From Pelagibacteraceae bacterium AG-447-N18 (GTDB lineage Bacteria; Pseudomonadota; Alphaproteobacteria; Pelagibacterales; Pelagibacteraceae): DNA of 64,000 bases. The position numbers and the translations under genes were made by a program. The notes under the pieces were generated by a model, which saw nothing but the letters and a program-made list of their open reading frames with translations, did no database searches and was not told the origin of the DNA. The stretch covers positions 1 through 64,000 of the forward strand of contig QCQE01000003.1 in assembly GCA_003212275.1 (NCBI GenBank). Reading direction: 5' to 3'. This document shows, one piece after another, positions 33,078 to 41,451 of the stretch (position 1 is the stretch's first letter; the number at the start of each line of letters is the position of its first letter).

Positions 33078-33194
33078 ATGATTAAAAAGTTATTAAATAT
33101 ATTTATTCAACCAAAATTCAACACATATAAAGATGCTAATGTGTGGATCCAAAAAATCTTGTTAGAGGAAAAATACGGAAAAATTAATTCCTAA
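33078..33194 (+). CDS. Possible 38-residue protein
   Basis: A short frame from ATG 33078 to TAA 33192-33194, beginning MIKKLLNIFIQPKFNTYKD and ending EEKYGKINS, with one Trp and mixed composition. It fills much of the 209-bp gap between aceE (divergent) and the thiolase gene, whose stop it overlaps by 4 nt in TTAA-like fashion, the same junction seen at other convergent pairs here. There is no clear Shine-Dalgarno. No function can be given; it could be chance in A+T-rich DNA. Confidence 0.4.
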   Translation: MIKKLLNIFIQPKFNTYKDANVWIQKILLEEKYGKINS

Positions 33195-34366
33195 ATTTTT
33201 TCTACACATAGCGCAATTCCCATACCGCCACCTATACAAAGTGCGGCACAACCTCTTTCTTTATTCTGTTTTTTCATTTCATGTATAAGTGTCACAAGTA
33301 TTCTTGCTCCAGATGCACCTATTGGGTGACCTAAAGCAATAGCCCCACCATTTACATTAACTTTGTTTTCATCAATACCCAATTCACTGATAACTGCTAT
33401 AGCTTGAGCAGCAAAAGCCTCATTAATTTCAAATAAATCGATTTCATTTAAATTCCAATTTACTTTTTTTGATGCTTGGCGGATAGCTTCTATAGGACCA
33501 AGACCCATTAAAGACGGTTCCAAACCAACAGATGCCCAGGAAATAATTTTAGCCAATGGTTTAAGTGAATTTTGTTGAGCTTCCTTAAATGTAGTTAATA
33601 ATAAAGCAGCTGCTCCATCATTTATACCAGATGAGTTTCCGGGTGTCACAGTCCCACCATCTTTAAAAGCTGTTTTTAATTTTTCTAAATCAGATAATTT
33701 TAAATCTTTTCTTGGGTGTTCATCTTTTTTTAAAATAATACCTTTGTGATTTATCTGCACTATTTCATCATCAAATTTATTATTTTCAATTGCAATTTCT
33801 GTTTTTTTTTGGGATTTAAGAGCAAATTCATCTTGTTGTTTTCTGGAAATATTAAACTTTTTTGCAACATTTTCAGCTGTAACTCCCATGTGGTAATTTT
33901 TAAAAGCATCAGTTAAACCATCGTGAATCATAGTATTGATTAATTGATCTTTTGAAATTTCTTTTTTCTCTGAATTAAAATAAGAGTAAGGTGTCATCGA
34001 CATATTCTCTTGACCCCCGCAAATTACATTATTTGCATCTCCTAATTTAATTTGTTGATAACCTGAAATAATGGCCCTTAGTCCTGATCCACAAACTTGG
34101 TTTACTAAATAAGCAGGTTTGGATACAGGGATCCCAGCATTTACTGCTGCTTGTCTCGCAGGGTTCTGTCCTCCAGCAGCAGTCAAAACCTGGCCCATTA
34201 TTACTTCATCAATTTCATTATTAGATATTTTACTTCTTTTCAAAACCTCATTTATCACGATAGTACCAAGTTGATCTCCTTTCAAATCTTTTAATGATCC
34301 CTTATAAGTGCCTATAGGAGTCCTAACTGCACTACAAATGACCACGTCATCAGGTTTGTTGTTCAT
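33191..34366 (-). CDS. Acetyl-CoA acetyltransferase (thiolase)
   Basis: About 391 residues from the ATG at 34366 (MNNKPDDVVICSAVRTPIG); the open frame runs 57 nt further upstream, but that part is not thiolase-like. Catalytic Cys sits in LVNQVCGSGLRA (near residue 89), the His in GGAIALGHPIGASGARI, and the second Cys in CAALCIGGGMGIALCVE. It condenses two acetyl-CoA to acetoacetyl-CoA or runs the reverse. Biosynthetic (PhaA/AtoB-like) by signature; no phaB or phaC nearby, so a PHB role is not supported. A single gene without operon partners. Confidence 0.94.
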   Translation of the reverse strand: MNNKPDDVVICSAVRTPIGTYKGSLKDLKGDQLGTIVINEVLKRSKISNNEIDEVIMGQVLTAAGGQNPARQAAVNAGIPVSKPAYLVNQVCGSGLRAIISGYQQIKLGDANNVICGGQENMSMTPYSYFNSEKKEISKDQLINTMIHDGLTDAFKNYHMGVTAENVAKKFNISRKQQDEFALKSQKKTEIAIENNKFDDEIVQINHKGIILKKDEHPRKDLKLSDLEKLKTAFKDGGTVTPGNSSGINDGAAALLLTTFKEAQQNSLKPLAKIISWASVGLEPSLMGLGPIEAIRQASKKVNWNLNEIDLFEINEAFAAQAIAVISELGIDENKVNVNGGAIALGHPIGASGARILVTLIHEMKKQNKERGCAALCIGGGMGIALCVEKI

Positions 34367-34437
34367 AAATTTTAATTTTATCTTATCATTAAAATACACT
34401 AAATATTGATATACTATAAACAAATATATTTATAAAT

Positions 34438-34514
34438 GCGCCTGTAGCTCAATTGGATAGAGCGCTTGGCTACGGACCAGGAGGTTCTGGGTTCGACTCC
34501 TAGCAGGCGCACCA
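34438..34514 (+). tRNA. tRNA-Arg (ACG)
   Basis: 77 nt with perfect acceptor stem GCGCCTG/CAGGCGC, D-arm TAGCTCAATTGGATAGAGC, anticodon stem CTTGG/CCAGG with loop CTACGGA (anticodon ACG at 34472-34474), T-arm with GGTTCGACTCC, and an encoded CCA. The A at position 34 would be edited to inosine by TadA to read CGN codons. Confidence 0.98.
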
Positions 34515-34529
34515 TAAAAAAGGAAAATT

Positions 34530-34628
34530 ATGTTAAAATGGTTAGAAAAAATATCTCTTCAAATGTCAGTAATATATTTTTTTGTTTCTATTTTTGTAAT
34601 TATATTAATCTTAACTTTTGTATTATAA
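34530..34628 (+). CDS. Small single-span membrane protein, 32 residues
   Basis: Frame from ATG 34530 to TAA 34626-34628 with a good Shine-Dalgarno AAGGA at 34520-34524, 5 nt before the start. It begins MLKWLEKISLQMSVIYFF and continues as an unbroken hydrophobic stretch of Ile/Val/Phe/Leu, so about residues 13-31 form one transmembrane helix after a short amphipathic N-terminus. It lies 16 nt after tRNA-Arg and 6 nt before the thioesterase, perhaps on one transcript. No family recognised. Confidence 0.6.
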   Translation: MLKWLEKISLQMSVIYFFVSIFVIILILTFVL

Positions 34629-34634
34629 AAAATT

Positions 34635-35045
34635 ATGTCTAATCAATTTGAACAAATCAGTCTCAAACCAGGTTTTATGAAACATAACGGAGGCCTTTTA
34701 TTTAGAAATATCTCTGAAAATGAATACGAATTTAAATCAACGATTAATAATAATCATTTAAATGCTGCGGGAATTACTCATGGGGGTTATTTGTCTGCAC
34801 TGATAGATGCTGGTGCCGGCACAGCAGCACATAGATCAGCTGATAATGCACCCTGCGTAACAATTTCTTTAGATATAAAGTTTATTGGATCATCAAAAGT
34901 TAATGATGAAATCTACGGGAAAGTTAAAATATTAAAAAAAACAAAAACTCTTGTATTTTTATTTTGTGAGTTAAATTGTAATGGCAAGATAATTACGTCA
35001 GCATCAGGAATTTGGAAAATTTTAAAAATCAAAACAACCGACTAA
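34635..35045 (+). CDS. PaaI-like hotdog thioesterase
   Basis: 136 residues with the hotdog fold. AAGITHGGYLSALIDAGAGTAAH is the PaaI/YbgC-type motif with HGG and a helix carrying the catalytic Asp, and CVTISLDIKFIGSSKVND is the central strand pair. Such enzymes hydrolyse acyl-CoA thioesters. It follows the small membrane protein by 6 nt. Substrate not deducible. Confidence 0.88.
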   Translation: MSNQFEQISLKPGFMKHNGGLLFRNISENEYEFKSTINNNHLNAAGITHGGYLSALIDAGAGTAAHRSADNAPCVTISLDIKFIGSSKVNDEIYGKVKILKKTKTLVFLFCELNCNGKIITSASGIWKILKIKTTD

Positions 35046-35215
35046 GCATTCAGCACATAATCTTTATAATTAATTTAATTATGTTAAGTTAAATTATTAT
35101 TTAAAAAAAAAATGAGAACTTTTTATCCATCGATTCGGTCATGTTTTAGTCTATTTTTGTTCTTTAACAACAACTACATCTGGTAGATAAAAATTAAGAT
35201 ATACCAAAGATAGAA

Positions 35216-37693
35216 ATGACAAAAAATAAAATTACAGCTGTCCTTGGCCCAACAAATACAGGTAAAACTCATCTTGCTATTGAGACTATGCTGTCGTTTG
35301 ACACTGGAATGATAGGTTTTCCTTTGAGATTGTTAGCTAGAGAAGTTTACGACAAGGTAATTAAAAAGGTAAGTTTAGATAAAGTTGCATTAATTACTGG
35401 TGAAGAAAAAATAATTCCTACAAATGCAAAGTATTATCTGTGTACTGTTGAATCTATGCCTATTGATAAAGAATTAGATTTTGTAGGTGTGGATGAAATT
35501 CAAATGTGCGCAGACCATGAGCGAGGTCATATTTTTACAGACAGATTATTGAACTTAAGAGGAATAAAATTAACAATGTTAATGGGATCAAATACTATAA
35601 GACCAATTATTTCTAATCTTGATGATGACATCGAATTTATAAATCGAACTAGACTTTCAAAACTTTCTTATGTTGGTCATAAAAAAATTTCAAGAATTCA
35701 AAGAAAAACTGCAATTATAGCATTTTCTGCAGAGGAAGTTTACGCCATCGCTGAACTTATAAGAAGACAAAAAGGAGGAGCTTCTATTGTTATGGGATCT
35801 CTAAGCCCAAAGACAAGGAATGCACAAGTAGAGCTGTATCAATCCGGAGATGTTGATTTTCTAGTAGCAACTGATGCTATTGGTATGGGAATTAATATGG
35901 ATCTTGATCACGTTTATTTTTCCAATTTAAAAAAATTTGATGGAAAAAAATTAAGAAAGCTAAATTTAGCAGAAATTGGCCAAATAGCTGGTAGAGCAGG
36001 AAGATATTTGAACAATGGAAATTTTGGTATAACAGGAGAATGCAAAGAAATAAATGCTGATGAAGTAGATTTATTGGAAAATCATAAATTTGAGGAAATC
36101 CAATCTTTATTTTGGAGAAATTCAAATTTAAACTTTGAGAGTCCTTTTAAATTATTAAAGTCTTTAGAAGAGAAGCCTGGTAGAAGATGGTTAAGAAAAA
36201 TACATGAGTGCGAAGATGAAAAAGCCTTAAAATTTTTTTTAAGAGATAAAAATTTAGAAAATATTAAATTTGATAAAGATAAATTAAGTCTTTTATGGGA
36301 ATGTTGCCAAATACCAGATTTTGTTAAAAAAACCTATGGCAATCATTATGAAGTGATTGAAAATGTTTTTAAATATTTAACAAGTGAAAAAGGTAAAATT
36401 ACAGATGATTATATGCGACTTCAACTCGTCAAACTTGATAAATTAGATGGAAATGTAGATTCTTTATCAAATAGAATTGCAAATGTAAGAACTTGGTCAT
36501 ATGTTTCAAATAAAAACAATTGGATAGAAAATCAAAACTATTGGATAGAAAAAACAAAACACTTAGAGGATAAGTTATCAGATAGATTACATGAGGAGCT
36601 TACAAAAACTTTTATTGACAAAAGGGCAAGTGTCCTAGCAAGAGGCTTAAAGCAAGATATGGAATTTGATACTAAAATTTTAGAGAATAACGAAGTAATG
36701 ATTGATAATCAATTTATTGGAAAGATAAATGGACTTAAATTAGAACTTGATTTAAAAAAGGGTGCTTTAGAAACAGATATCAAATCGCTCAAAAAAGCAG
36801 CAAGACAGACAGTTGGTCCAGAACTTCAAAAAAGAATAGATACAATAATCGAGACAGGTTTAATAGAACTAAACGAGGATTTTAAAATTTATTGGAGAAA
36901 GTCTCCAATAGCAAAATTGCAACCAGGTAGAGATTATTTAAATCCAAATATTGTTCTTATAGTTGATGATATTCTGGAAACAGATCAATTAAAAAAATTA
37001 AATAATTATTTAATGAAATGGCTAAAAAATAAAATACAAAATGTTTTGAGCAGTTTAATTGATTTGAGTAACCTTAAGGAAAAAAATTCATCAATTAAAG
37101 CTCTTGCATATCAATTGTATGAGAACAATGGAGTCCTTCAAAGAAATCAGGTTACAGATTATCTAAAAATATTGGGACAAAATGAGAGGAAATTTTTGAG
37201 AGATCAAGGAGTTAAATTTGGAAGATATCATGTATTTTTACACAAATTAATCAAACCAGAGGCTGTGTCCTTAAGAACTTTACTTTGGAAAAATTATCAT
37301 CAAAAATATTTTAATTTAAAACCTCCTGTGTTTGGTTTAAATTTTTTAGAAAACGACAAAATTAAAAACAGAAATTTTATGTTACTTTGTGGATTTGAAA
37401 AATTTGACAATTTTTACGTAAGAATTGATATTTTAGAGAGATTATTTGTTCAAATTATTAATTCAAACACAGAAAAGAATGAAATTAAGTTAATTCCTGA
37501 AATGTTGAATTTACTTGGATGTAATAAGGACAACTTTAAAAAGCTTTTAAAAATTATGGGTTATAAAATTTTTGAAAAAAAAAATGATATATTTTTTAAA
37601 TACAATCCAAGAAAAAACTCAAAAAAAGTAAGTAAAAAATTCATCAAAGAAAGTCCTTTTAAAGTGTTAAAAAATTTAAATTTAAACCAGTAA
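35216..37693 (+). CDS. Suv3-like superfamily 2 RNA helicase
   Basis: 825 residues. Motif I is LGPTNTGKTHLAIETML, motif II is VDEIQMCADHERGHIFTDRLL, and the second RecA lobe ends with VATDAIGMGINMDLDHVYF and EIGQIAGRAGRY (motifs V and VI). The PTNTGKT/DEIQM combination is diagnostic of Suv3, the helicase of the mitochondrial RNA degradosome, whose alphaproteobacterial homologues are poorly studied. The C-terminal 500 residues include a later segment (VSLRTLLWKNYH) and a Lys-rich tail. RNA turnover or ribosome maturation is the likely job. TerB follows after 3 nt. Confidence 0.9.
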   Translation: MTKNKITAVLGPTNTGKTHLAIETMLSFDTGMIGFPLRLLAREVYDKVIKKVSLDKVALITGEEKIIPTNAKYYLCTVESMPIDKELDFVGVDEIQMCADHERGHIFTDRLLNLRGIKLTMLMGSNTIRPIISNLDDDIEFINRTRLSKLSYVGHKKISRIQRKTAIIAFSAEEVYAIAELIRRQKGGASIVMGSLSPKTRNAQVELYQSGDVDFLVATDAIGMGINMDLDHVYFSNLKKFDGKKLRKLNLAEIGQIAGRAGRYLNNGNFGITGECKEINADEVDLLENHKFEEIQSLFWRNSNLNFESPFKLLKSLEEKPGRRWLRKIHECEDEKALKFFLRDKNLENIKFDKDKLSLLWECCQIPDFVKKTYGNHYEVIENVFKYLTSEKGKITDDYMRLQLVKLDKLDGNVDSLSNRIANVRTWSYVSNKNNWIENQNYWIEKTKHLEDKLSDRLHEELTKTFIDKRASVLARGLKQDMEFDTKILENNEVMIDNQFIGKINGLKLELDLKKGALETDIKSLKKAARQTVGPELQKRIDTIIETGLIELNEDFKIYWRKSPIAKLQPGRDYLNPNIVLIVDDILETDQLKKLNNYLMKWLKNKIQNVLSSLIDLSNLKEKNSSIKALAYQLYENNGVLQRNQVTDYLKILGQNERKFLRDQGVKFGRYHVFLHKLIKPEAVSLRTLLWKNYHQKYFNLKPPVFGLNFLENDKIKNRNFMLLCGFEKFDNFYVRIDILERLFVQIINSNTEKNEIKLIPEMLNLLGCNKDNFKKLLKIMGYKIFEKKNDIFFKYNPRKNSKKVSKKFIKESPFKVLKNLNLNQ

Positions 37694-37696
37694 GTA

Positions 37697-38107
37697 ATGT
37701 TTTTTAAAGAAAAAAAAGGAGATACTAGAACTAGTGATTTAGCAAGAGTTGCGGCATTATTGATACATGCCGCAAAAATTGATGAGAACTTCTCAAAAGA
37801 AGAAGAGGTTATAATAAGTAAGGCACTTTTGAAAATAGGTGCAGACCAAGATAATTTAGAAAATATTTTAAAAGAAGGTAAAGAAATAGAAGAAAACTCT
37901 AACCAAATTTTGGATTTTACAAGGGAAGTTAAAAATATGGATGATAAAAAAAAAATTGAAATTATAGAAACCCTTTGGAGAATAATTTACTCAAATAAAG
38001 AAGCAGATATGTTTGAAACTAATTTGATGAGACGACTTGCAGGCTTATTGTATATTGACAATAAGATAATGGGAGATATCAAAGAAAAAATTAAAAGAGA
38101 AAATTAA
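37697..38107 (+). CDS. TerB-like (TerB family) protein
   Basis: 136 residues, all helical. [28 protein letters not shown] and [30 protein letters not shown] are the two acidic-helix repeats of the TerB fold that bind metal through Asp/Glu. First named from tellurite resistance, but single-copy alphaproteobacterial members have unknown function. It sits 3 nt after the helicase and 2 nt before ferredoxin, so they are co-transcribed. No other ter gene is present. Confidence 0.88.
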   Translation: MFFKEKKGDTRTSDLARVAALLIHAAKIDENFSKEEEVIISKALLKIGADQDNLENILKEGKEIEENSNQILDFTREVKNMDDKKKIEIIETLWRIIYSNKEADMFETNLMRRLAGLLYIDNKIMGDIKEKIKREN

Positions 38108-38109
38108 TA

Positions 38110-38436
38110 ATGACATATATAGTTAATGACAAATGCATTAAATGTAAATTAATGGATTGTGTTGAAGTATGCCCTGTTGATTGTTTCTATGAGGGAAAAA
38201 ATATGCTTGTAATTAAACCTGATGAGTGTATAGATTGTGGCGTTTGTGAGCCTGAGTGTCCTGTTGATGCAATAAAAGCTGATACAGAGCCAGGATCTGA
38301 AAAGTGGCTAGAAATCAATAAACAATATTCAGAAATCTGGCCAAATATAACAGTTAAGAAAGATCCTCCATCGGATCACGAAAAATATAAAGATGAGCAA
38401 AATAAGTTTGAAAAGTATTTTAAAGAAAACCTTTAA
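38110..38436 (+). CDS. fdxA: FdxA-type 7Fe ferredoxin
   Basis: 108 residues. The N-terminal cluster motifs are [19 protein letters not shown] and [17 protein letters not shown], giving one 3Fe-4S and one 4Fe-4S cluster as in FdxA. The C-terminal 40 residues ([19 protein letters not shown]) match the usual extension. It is a cytoplasmic electron carrier with unidentified partners. Its last 44 nt overlap the predicted start of carD, so the pair is co-transcribed. Confidence 0.95.
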   Translation: MTYIVNDKCIKCKLMDCVEVCPVDCFYEGKNMLVIKPDECIDCGVCEPECPVDAIKADTEPGSEKWLEINKQYSEIWPNITVKKDPPSDHEKYKDEQNKFEKYFKENL

Positions 38437-39265
38437 AAAAAGTAAAGCTACTAAATCAAAAAAAAAGGTAAAACCCAAAAAGGTTGTTCAATTAAAAAAA
38501 GTAAAAAAGAAAATTAGTAAATTACCAAAAAAATTAATTAAAACTAAAAAAGTACCTTCAAAAAAATCTATAAAATCTGAAGTCAAAACTACAGAGCAGA
38601 AAAGTGATAGTTTAAGAATTACAAAAAGTAATGAAGCTAAACCAGAAATTAAAAAAGTAAAAAAACAAGCAACAGAAAAAAGAGAATATAAAATCAAAGA
38701 TTACGTCGTATACCCAAAACACGGCGTTGGGCAAATTACCGAATTTAAAAAAATAAATATTGGAGGAATAGACGTTGAAACGTACGTTATAAAATTTGAA
38801 AAAGATAAAGCAAATGGAATGGTGCCTGTTAACAAGCAATTACACTTAAGACCATTAGCTACTATTAATCAGGTAAACAAATGCATCTCAATATTAAAAA
38901 GTAAACCTAAAATAAAAAGATCCATGTGGAGTAGGAGAGCACAAGAGTATGAAGCAAAGATTTCGTCAGGTAAAATTTATGAGTTAGCTGAAGTAGTAAG
39001 AGATCTTAATAAGGGGGATGATTTGATGGTCGACCAATCTTATAGTGAAAGACAATTATTTGAAAAAGCATATGAAAGAATTCTTTCAGAATTTCAAATA
39101 ATTCTAAATCTATCATTAGAGGATACTCAAAAAAAATTAGATAAAGCTTTAAAAAGAAACTTAAATACTCAACCTAAATCAGAAGCAACACCAATGAAGC
39201 AAGCTTCATCAGATTTGCCTGAAGAAGAGGCTGTTTCAGAAAATGAGGAAGATATAGAGGATTAA
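38393..39265 (+). CDS. carD: CarD family transcriptional regulator with Lys-rich N-terminal extension
   Basis: 290 residues. The CarD/TRCF-type RNA-polymerase-interaction domain starts near residue 100 ([20 protein letters not shown]) and is followed by the helical DNA-binding part ([27 protein letters not shown]). CarD stabilises open promoter complexes. The first about 95 residues are nearly all Lys/Ser/Val/Pro and unlike the usual 160-180 residue alphaproteobacterial CarD. The only ATG is at 38393 inside fdxA; a later non-ATG start cannot be excluded. A strong terminator follows at 39264-39310. Confidence 0.92.
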   Translation: MSKISLKSILKKTFKKSKATKSKKKVKPKKVVQLKKVKKKISKLPKKLIKTKKVPSKKSIKSEVKTTEQKSDSLRITKSNEAKPEIKKVKKQATEKREYKIKDYVVYPKHGVGQITEFKKINIGGIDVETYVIKFEKDKANGMVPVNKQLHLRPLATINQVNKCISILKSKPKIKRSMWSRRAQEYEAKISSGKIYELAEVVRDLNKGDDLMVDQSYSERQLFEKAYERILSEFQIILNLSLEDTQKKLDKALKRNLNTQPKSEATPMKQASSDLPEEEAVSENEEDIED

Positions 39266-39310
39266 AAAAAAACGCCTCTCACACGTAAATCGTTATGAGA
39301 AGCGTTTTTA
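39264..39310. terminator. Bidirectional intrinsic terminator after carD
   Basis: Stem arms AACGCCTCTCA (39271-39281) and TGAGAAGCGTT (39296-39306) pair over 10 of 11 positions with one C-A mismatch, extended by A runs against T runs (AAAAACGC with GCGTTTTT). The T run serves carD on the plus strand, and the A run upstream becomes the U-tract for the small minus-strand gene at 39329-39406. Confidence 0.85.
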
Positions 39311-39328
39311 ATAAAGAATACTAAGTAA

Positions 39329-39406
39329 TTATCTTCTTCTTCTTTTTTTAGCTTTTTTCTTAGCTTTTTTCTTAGCCTTCTTTGCTTTTTTTCTTCTCTT
39401 AGGCAT
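39329..39406 (-). CDS. 25-residue Lys/Ala/Arg-rich basic peptide
   Basis: On the minus strand, ATG 39406-39404 opens a 25-codon frame beginning MPKRRKKAKKAKKK, continuing with AKKKAKK and ending in RRRR, then TAA at 39331-39329. A strong Shine-Dalgarno GGGAG (complement at 39413-39417) lies 6 nt before the start, and the terminator at 39264-39310 follows the stop. The KKA/KKKA repeats resemble histone H1-like C-terminal tails, so binding to DNA, RNA or ribosomes is plausible. No non-basic residue except Met, Pro and Ala. Ribosome-associated small basic peptides are the alternative reading. Confidence 0.65.
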   Translation of the reverse strand: MPKRRKKAKKAKKKAKKKAKKRRRR

Positions 39407-39606
39407 CTTTAGCTCCCTTTTTAAGTTAAACGAATCAATTGATTCGCTATTAATCTATTTTTATTTTTTTATGTGCCTTATGTCAAATCTTAAATTTTTA
39501 AGAAAATTTTTAAATTGAAATTAAAATTCAAATTTTTTTTATAAAAATTTTTAATTGTAAAAAAGTTAGTGTTTATGCGCTTAATAATCAAATATTTTGT
39601 AAAAAA
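39407..39606. other. 200-bp gap upstream of the basic-peptide gene and downstream of acyl-CoA synthetase
   Basis: Very A+T-rich. It holds the Shine-Dalgarno of the 25-residue gene (39413-39417) and a perfect 16-bp palindrome at 39431-39446. The rest shows no convincing frame, tRNA or intrinsic terminator. It should contain the promoter for the small gene; TATAAT-like strings are too many in this A+T-rich DNA to choose one. Confidence 0.5.
39431..39446. promoter_or_regulatory. Perfect 16-bp palindrome, possible operator
   Basis: CGAATCAATTGATTCG is perfectly self-complementary and has two CG dinucleotides in otherwise CG-poor DNA. It lies 25-40 nt upstream of the 25-residue peptide start, where a repressor or a leader hairpin would act. 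Confidence 0.35.
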
Positions 39607-41304
39607 TTAATAAAGTTTTTCTAAATCTTCTTTATATTTTTCTAGAATTTTTTTTCTTTTTAGTTTTAAAGTTGGTGTTAACATTCCATTTTCAATTGTA
39701 AATTCTTTTTCAATTAATTTAATTTTTTTTACTCTTTCAACAAGAGATAAGCTTTTATTTAGATCATCTATATATAATTCAATTTCTTTTTTATTTTTTT
39801 CACTATCACTTACAATTAAAGCAACTAAATATGTTTTTTTGTCTCCATAAACAAAACTTTGTTTAATTTTTTCATCAAGACACAATAAATTTTCAATTTT
39901 TGAGGGTGAAATGTTGTCACCACCAGAATTTACAATAATTTCTTTTTTTCTGTCAGTAATTTTCAAATTTCCTTCTTTTGTAATTTCACCTATATCTCCT
40001 GTGTGTAACCAACCATTTTTAAGTATATCGTCTGTTTCCTTTTTCATGTTCCAATAACCAAGCATGACATTTTCACCTTTAACCAGAATTTCACCGTCCT
40101 GTGCAATCTTCACCTCATTAGTTTTAAAAGGAGGTCCAACTGTATCAATCTTGATTTTTTCAGGTATATTGCAACTTACTACTGGGGATGCTTCTGTAAG
40201 TCCATAACCTTGCAAAGTTGGCAGTCCGATAGAATTCAAAAATTCACCAATTTTTTGATCTAAAGCACCCCCTCCAGAAACAAAAGCCTTTAAATTTCCA
40301 CCAAACTGATTTTTGATTTTTCGTCTTACTAATTTTTCACATAAATAATTTAATATATTTTCTATATAGCTCATATTCTCATTATTTAGTTTTTTTATTC
40401 CAAGCGAAATCGTTGAGGATATTAATTGTTTCTTGAGACCTGTTTGCTTTGAAAAATTAATCGAAATCTTGCTATACAAATTTTGATAAAATCTAGGTAC
40501 AGCAGTCATTATAGTTGGTTTAGCAACTGCGATATTAGATAATAATTTTTCTAAACTTTCAGCATAATAAATTTTTGCTCCTAATGTGATTTGTACAAAT
40601 TGAACAGCATGTTCATATGAATGAGATAAAGGTAGCCAAGTCAAAAATACAGGTTCACTATCTTTAACTAACGAATTCAAAATTTCTTGCGCACCTTCAC
40701 AATTAGATAAAATACCCCCATGACTCAGCATTACACCTTTTGGGTTACCAGTTGTTCCTGATGTGTAAATGATACAAGCGAGATCTTTTCTCTCAATATT
40801 TTGGTTAAAGCTTAAATGATCTAAAGTTTTTTCTTTATAAAATTTTTCAAAAATATTTTCTATACTATCAATTTGGTTATCTATATTTTCTATTGATAAT
40901 ATTTTTATCTTATCTGTAATGAATTTATCTATTTTTTTTAATTGAATATTATTTGAGACAATACAAATTTTTGGATTACAATCATTTATGATATATTCAT
41001 AATCTTTTTCAGAGTAAGTTGTAAATAAAGGAACTGTTACCCCACCAGCGTTCATTATAGCGATATCAGAGATAAGCCATTCAGGTCGATTTTCAGATAA
41101 TAATATGCATCTATCCCCTTTAGATAAATTTTTTCTTAAATATTCAGATAAAATTTGAATATTTTTTTCAACTTGTTTCCAAGTTATAAAATCTCCCTTA
41201 TTATCTTTTAACCACTTTAAAAATGGTTTCTCCGAAGTAGATTTTACCTCTTCATATTTCGTGAAAAAAAGTTCTACTAAACTGTTAATTTTACTTAATT
41301 CCAT
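39607..41304 (-). CDS. Long-chain fatty acid--CoA ligase (AMP-binding)
   Basis: 565 residues. The ATP-binding P-loop is ACIIYTSGTTGNPKGVMLSHGG; later motifs GYGLTEASPVVSCN and WLHTGDIGEITKEGNLKITDRKKEIIV are the ANL superfamily signatures. The arrangement and EAD-like helical insertion fit long-chain acyl-CoA synthetases (FadD15/ACSL type). It activates fatty acids in two steps with ATP and CoA. tRNA-Leu sits 4 bp upstream of its start on the same strand, so the gene might be read through from the tRNA promoter. Confidence 0.93.
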   Translation of the reverse strand: MELSKINSLVELFFTKYEEVKSTSEKPFLKWLKDNKGDFITWKQVEKNIQILSEYLRKNLSKGDRCILLSENRPEWLISDIAIMNAGGVTVPLFTTYSEKDYEYIINDCNPKICIVSNNIQLKKIDKFITDKIKILSIENIDNQIDSIENIFEKFYKEKTLDHLSFNQNIERKDLACIIYTSGTTGNPKGVMLSHGGILSNCEGAQEILNSLVKDSEPVFLTWLPLSHSYEHAVQFVQITLGAKIYYAESLEKLLSNIAVAKPTIMTAVPRFYQNLYSKISINFSKQTGLKKQLISSTISLGIKKLNNENMSYIENILNYLCEKLVRRKIKNQFGGNLKAFVSGGGALDQKIGEFLNSIGLPTLQGYGLTEASPVVSCNIPEKIKIDTVGPPFKTNEVKIAQDGEILVKGENVMLGYWNMKKETDDILKNGWLHTGDIGEITKEGNLKITDRKKEIIVNSGGDNISPSKIENLLCLDEKIKQSFVYGDKKTYLVALIVSDSEKNKKEIELYIDDLNKSLSLVERVKKIKLIEKEFTIENGMLTPTLKLKRKKILEKYKEDLEKLY

Positions 41305-41308
41305 AATT

Positions 41309-41393
41309 TGGTGGGCGAAGAGAGAATCGAACTCTCACTTCTTGCGAAACACGATTTTGAGTCGTGCGCGTCTACCAGTTCCGCCATTCGCCC
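41309..41393 (-). tRNA. tRNA-Leu (CAA)
   Basis: An 85-nt class II tRNA on the minus strand. Acceptor stem GGGCGAA/TTCGCCC, anticodon stem CACGA/TCGTG with loop CTCAAAA (anticodon CAA, complement at 41357-41359), a long variable arm, T-arm with GTTCGATTC, and encoded CCA (41311-41309). It reads UUG codons. Confidence 0.97.
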
Positions 41394-41451
41394 TAATTGT
41401 TTAATAATTTATTAAATAGTATAAGAACTAAAATTATATTAAAACCAAAAA

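Noticed and set aside
35066-35082. 17-bp palindrome ATAATTAATTTAATTAT upstream of the helicase
   Set aside because: Made only of A and T in A+T-rich DNA, so chance is likely; no link to a start or promoter.
35112-35186. 24-codon frame MRTFYPSIRSCF upstream of the helicase
   Set aside because: No Shine-Dalgarno, no composition bias or neighbour coupling, and short enough to occur by chance.
38488-38839. Phe-rich frames antisense to the Lys-rich part of carD
   Set aside because: Lys codons read backwards give Phe/Leu; no independent support.
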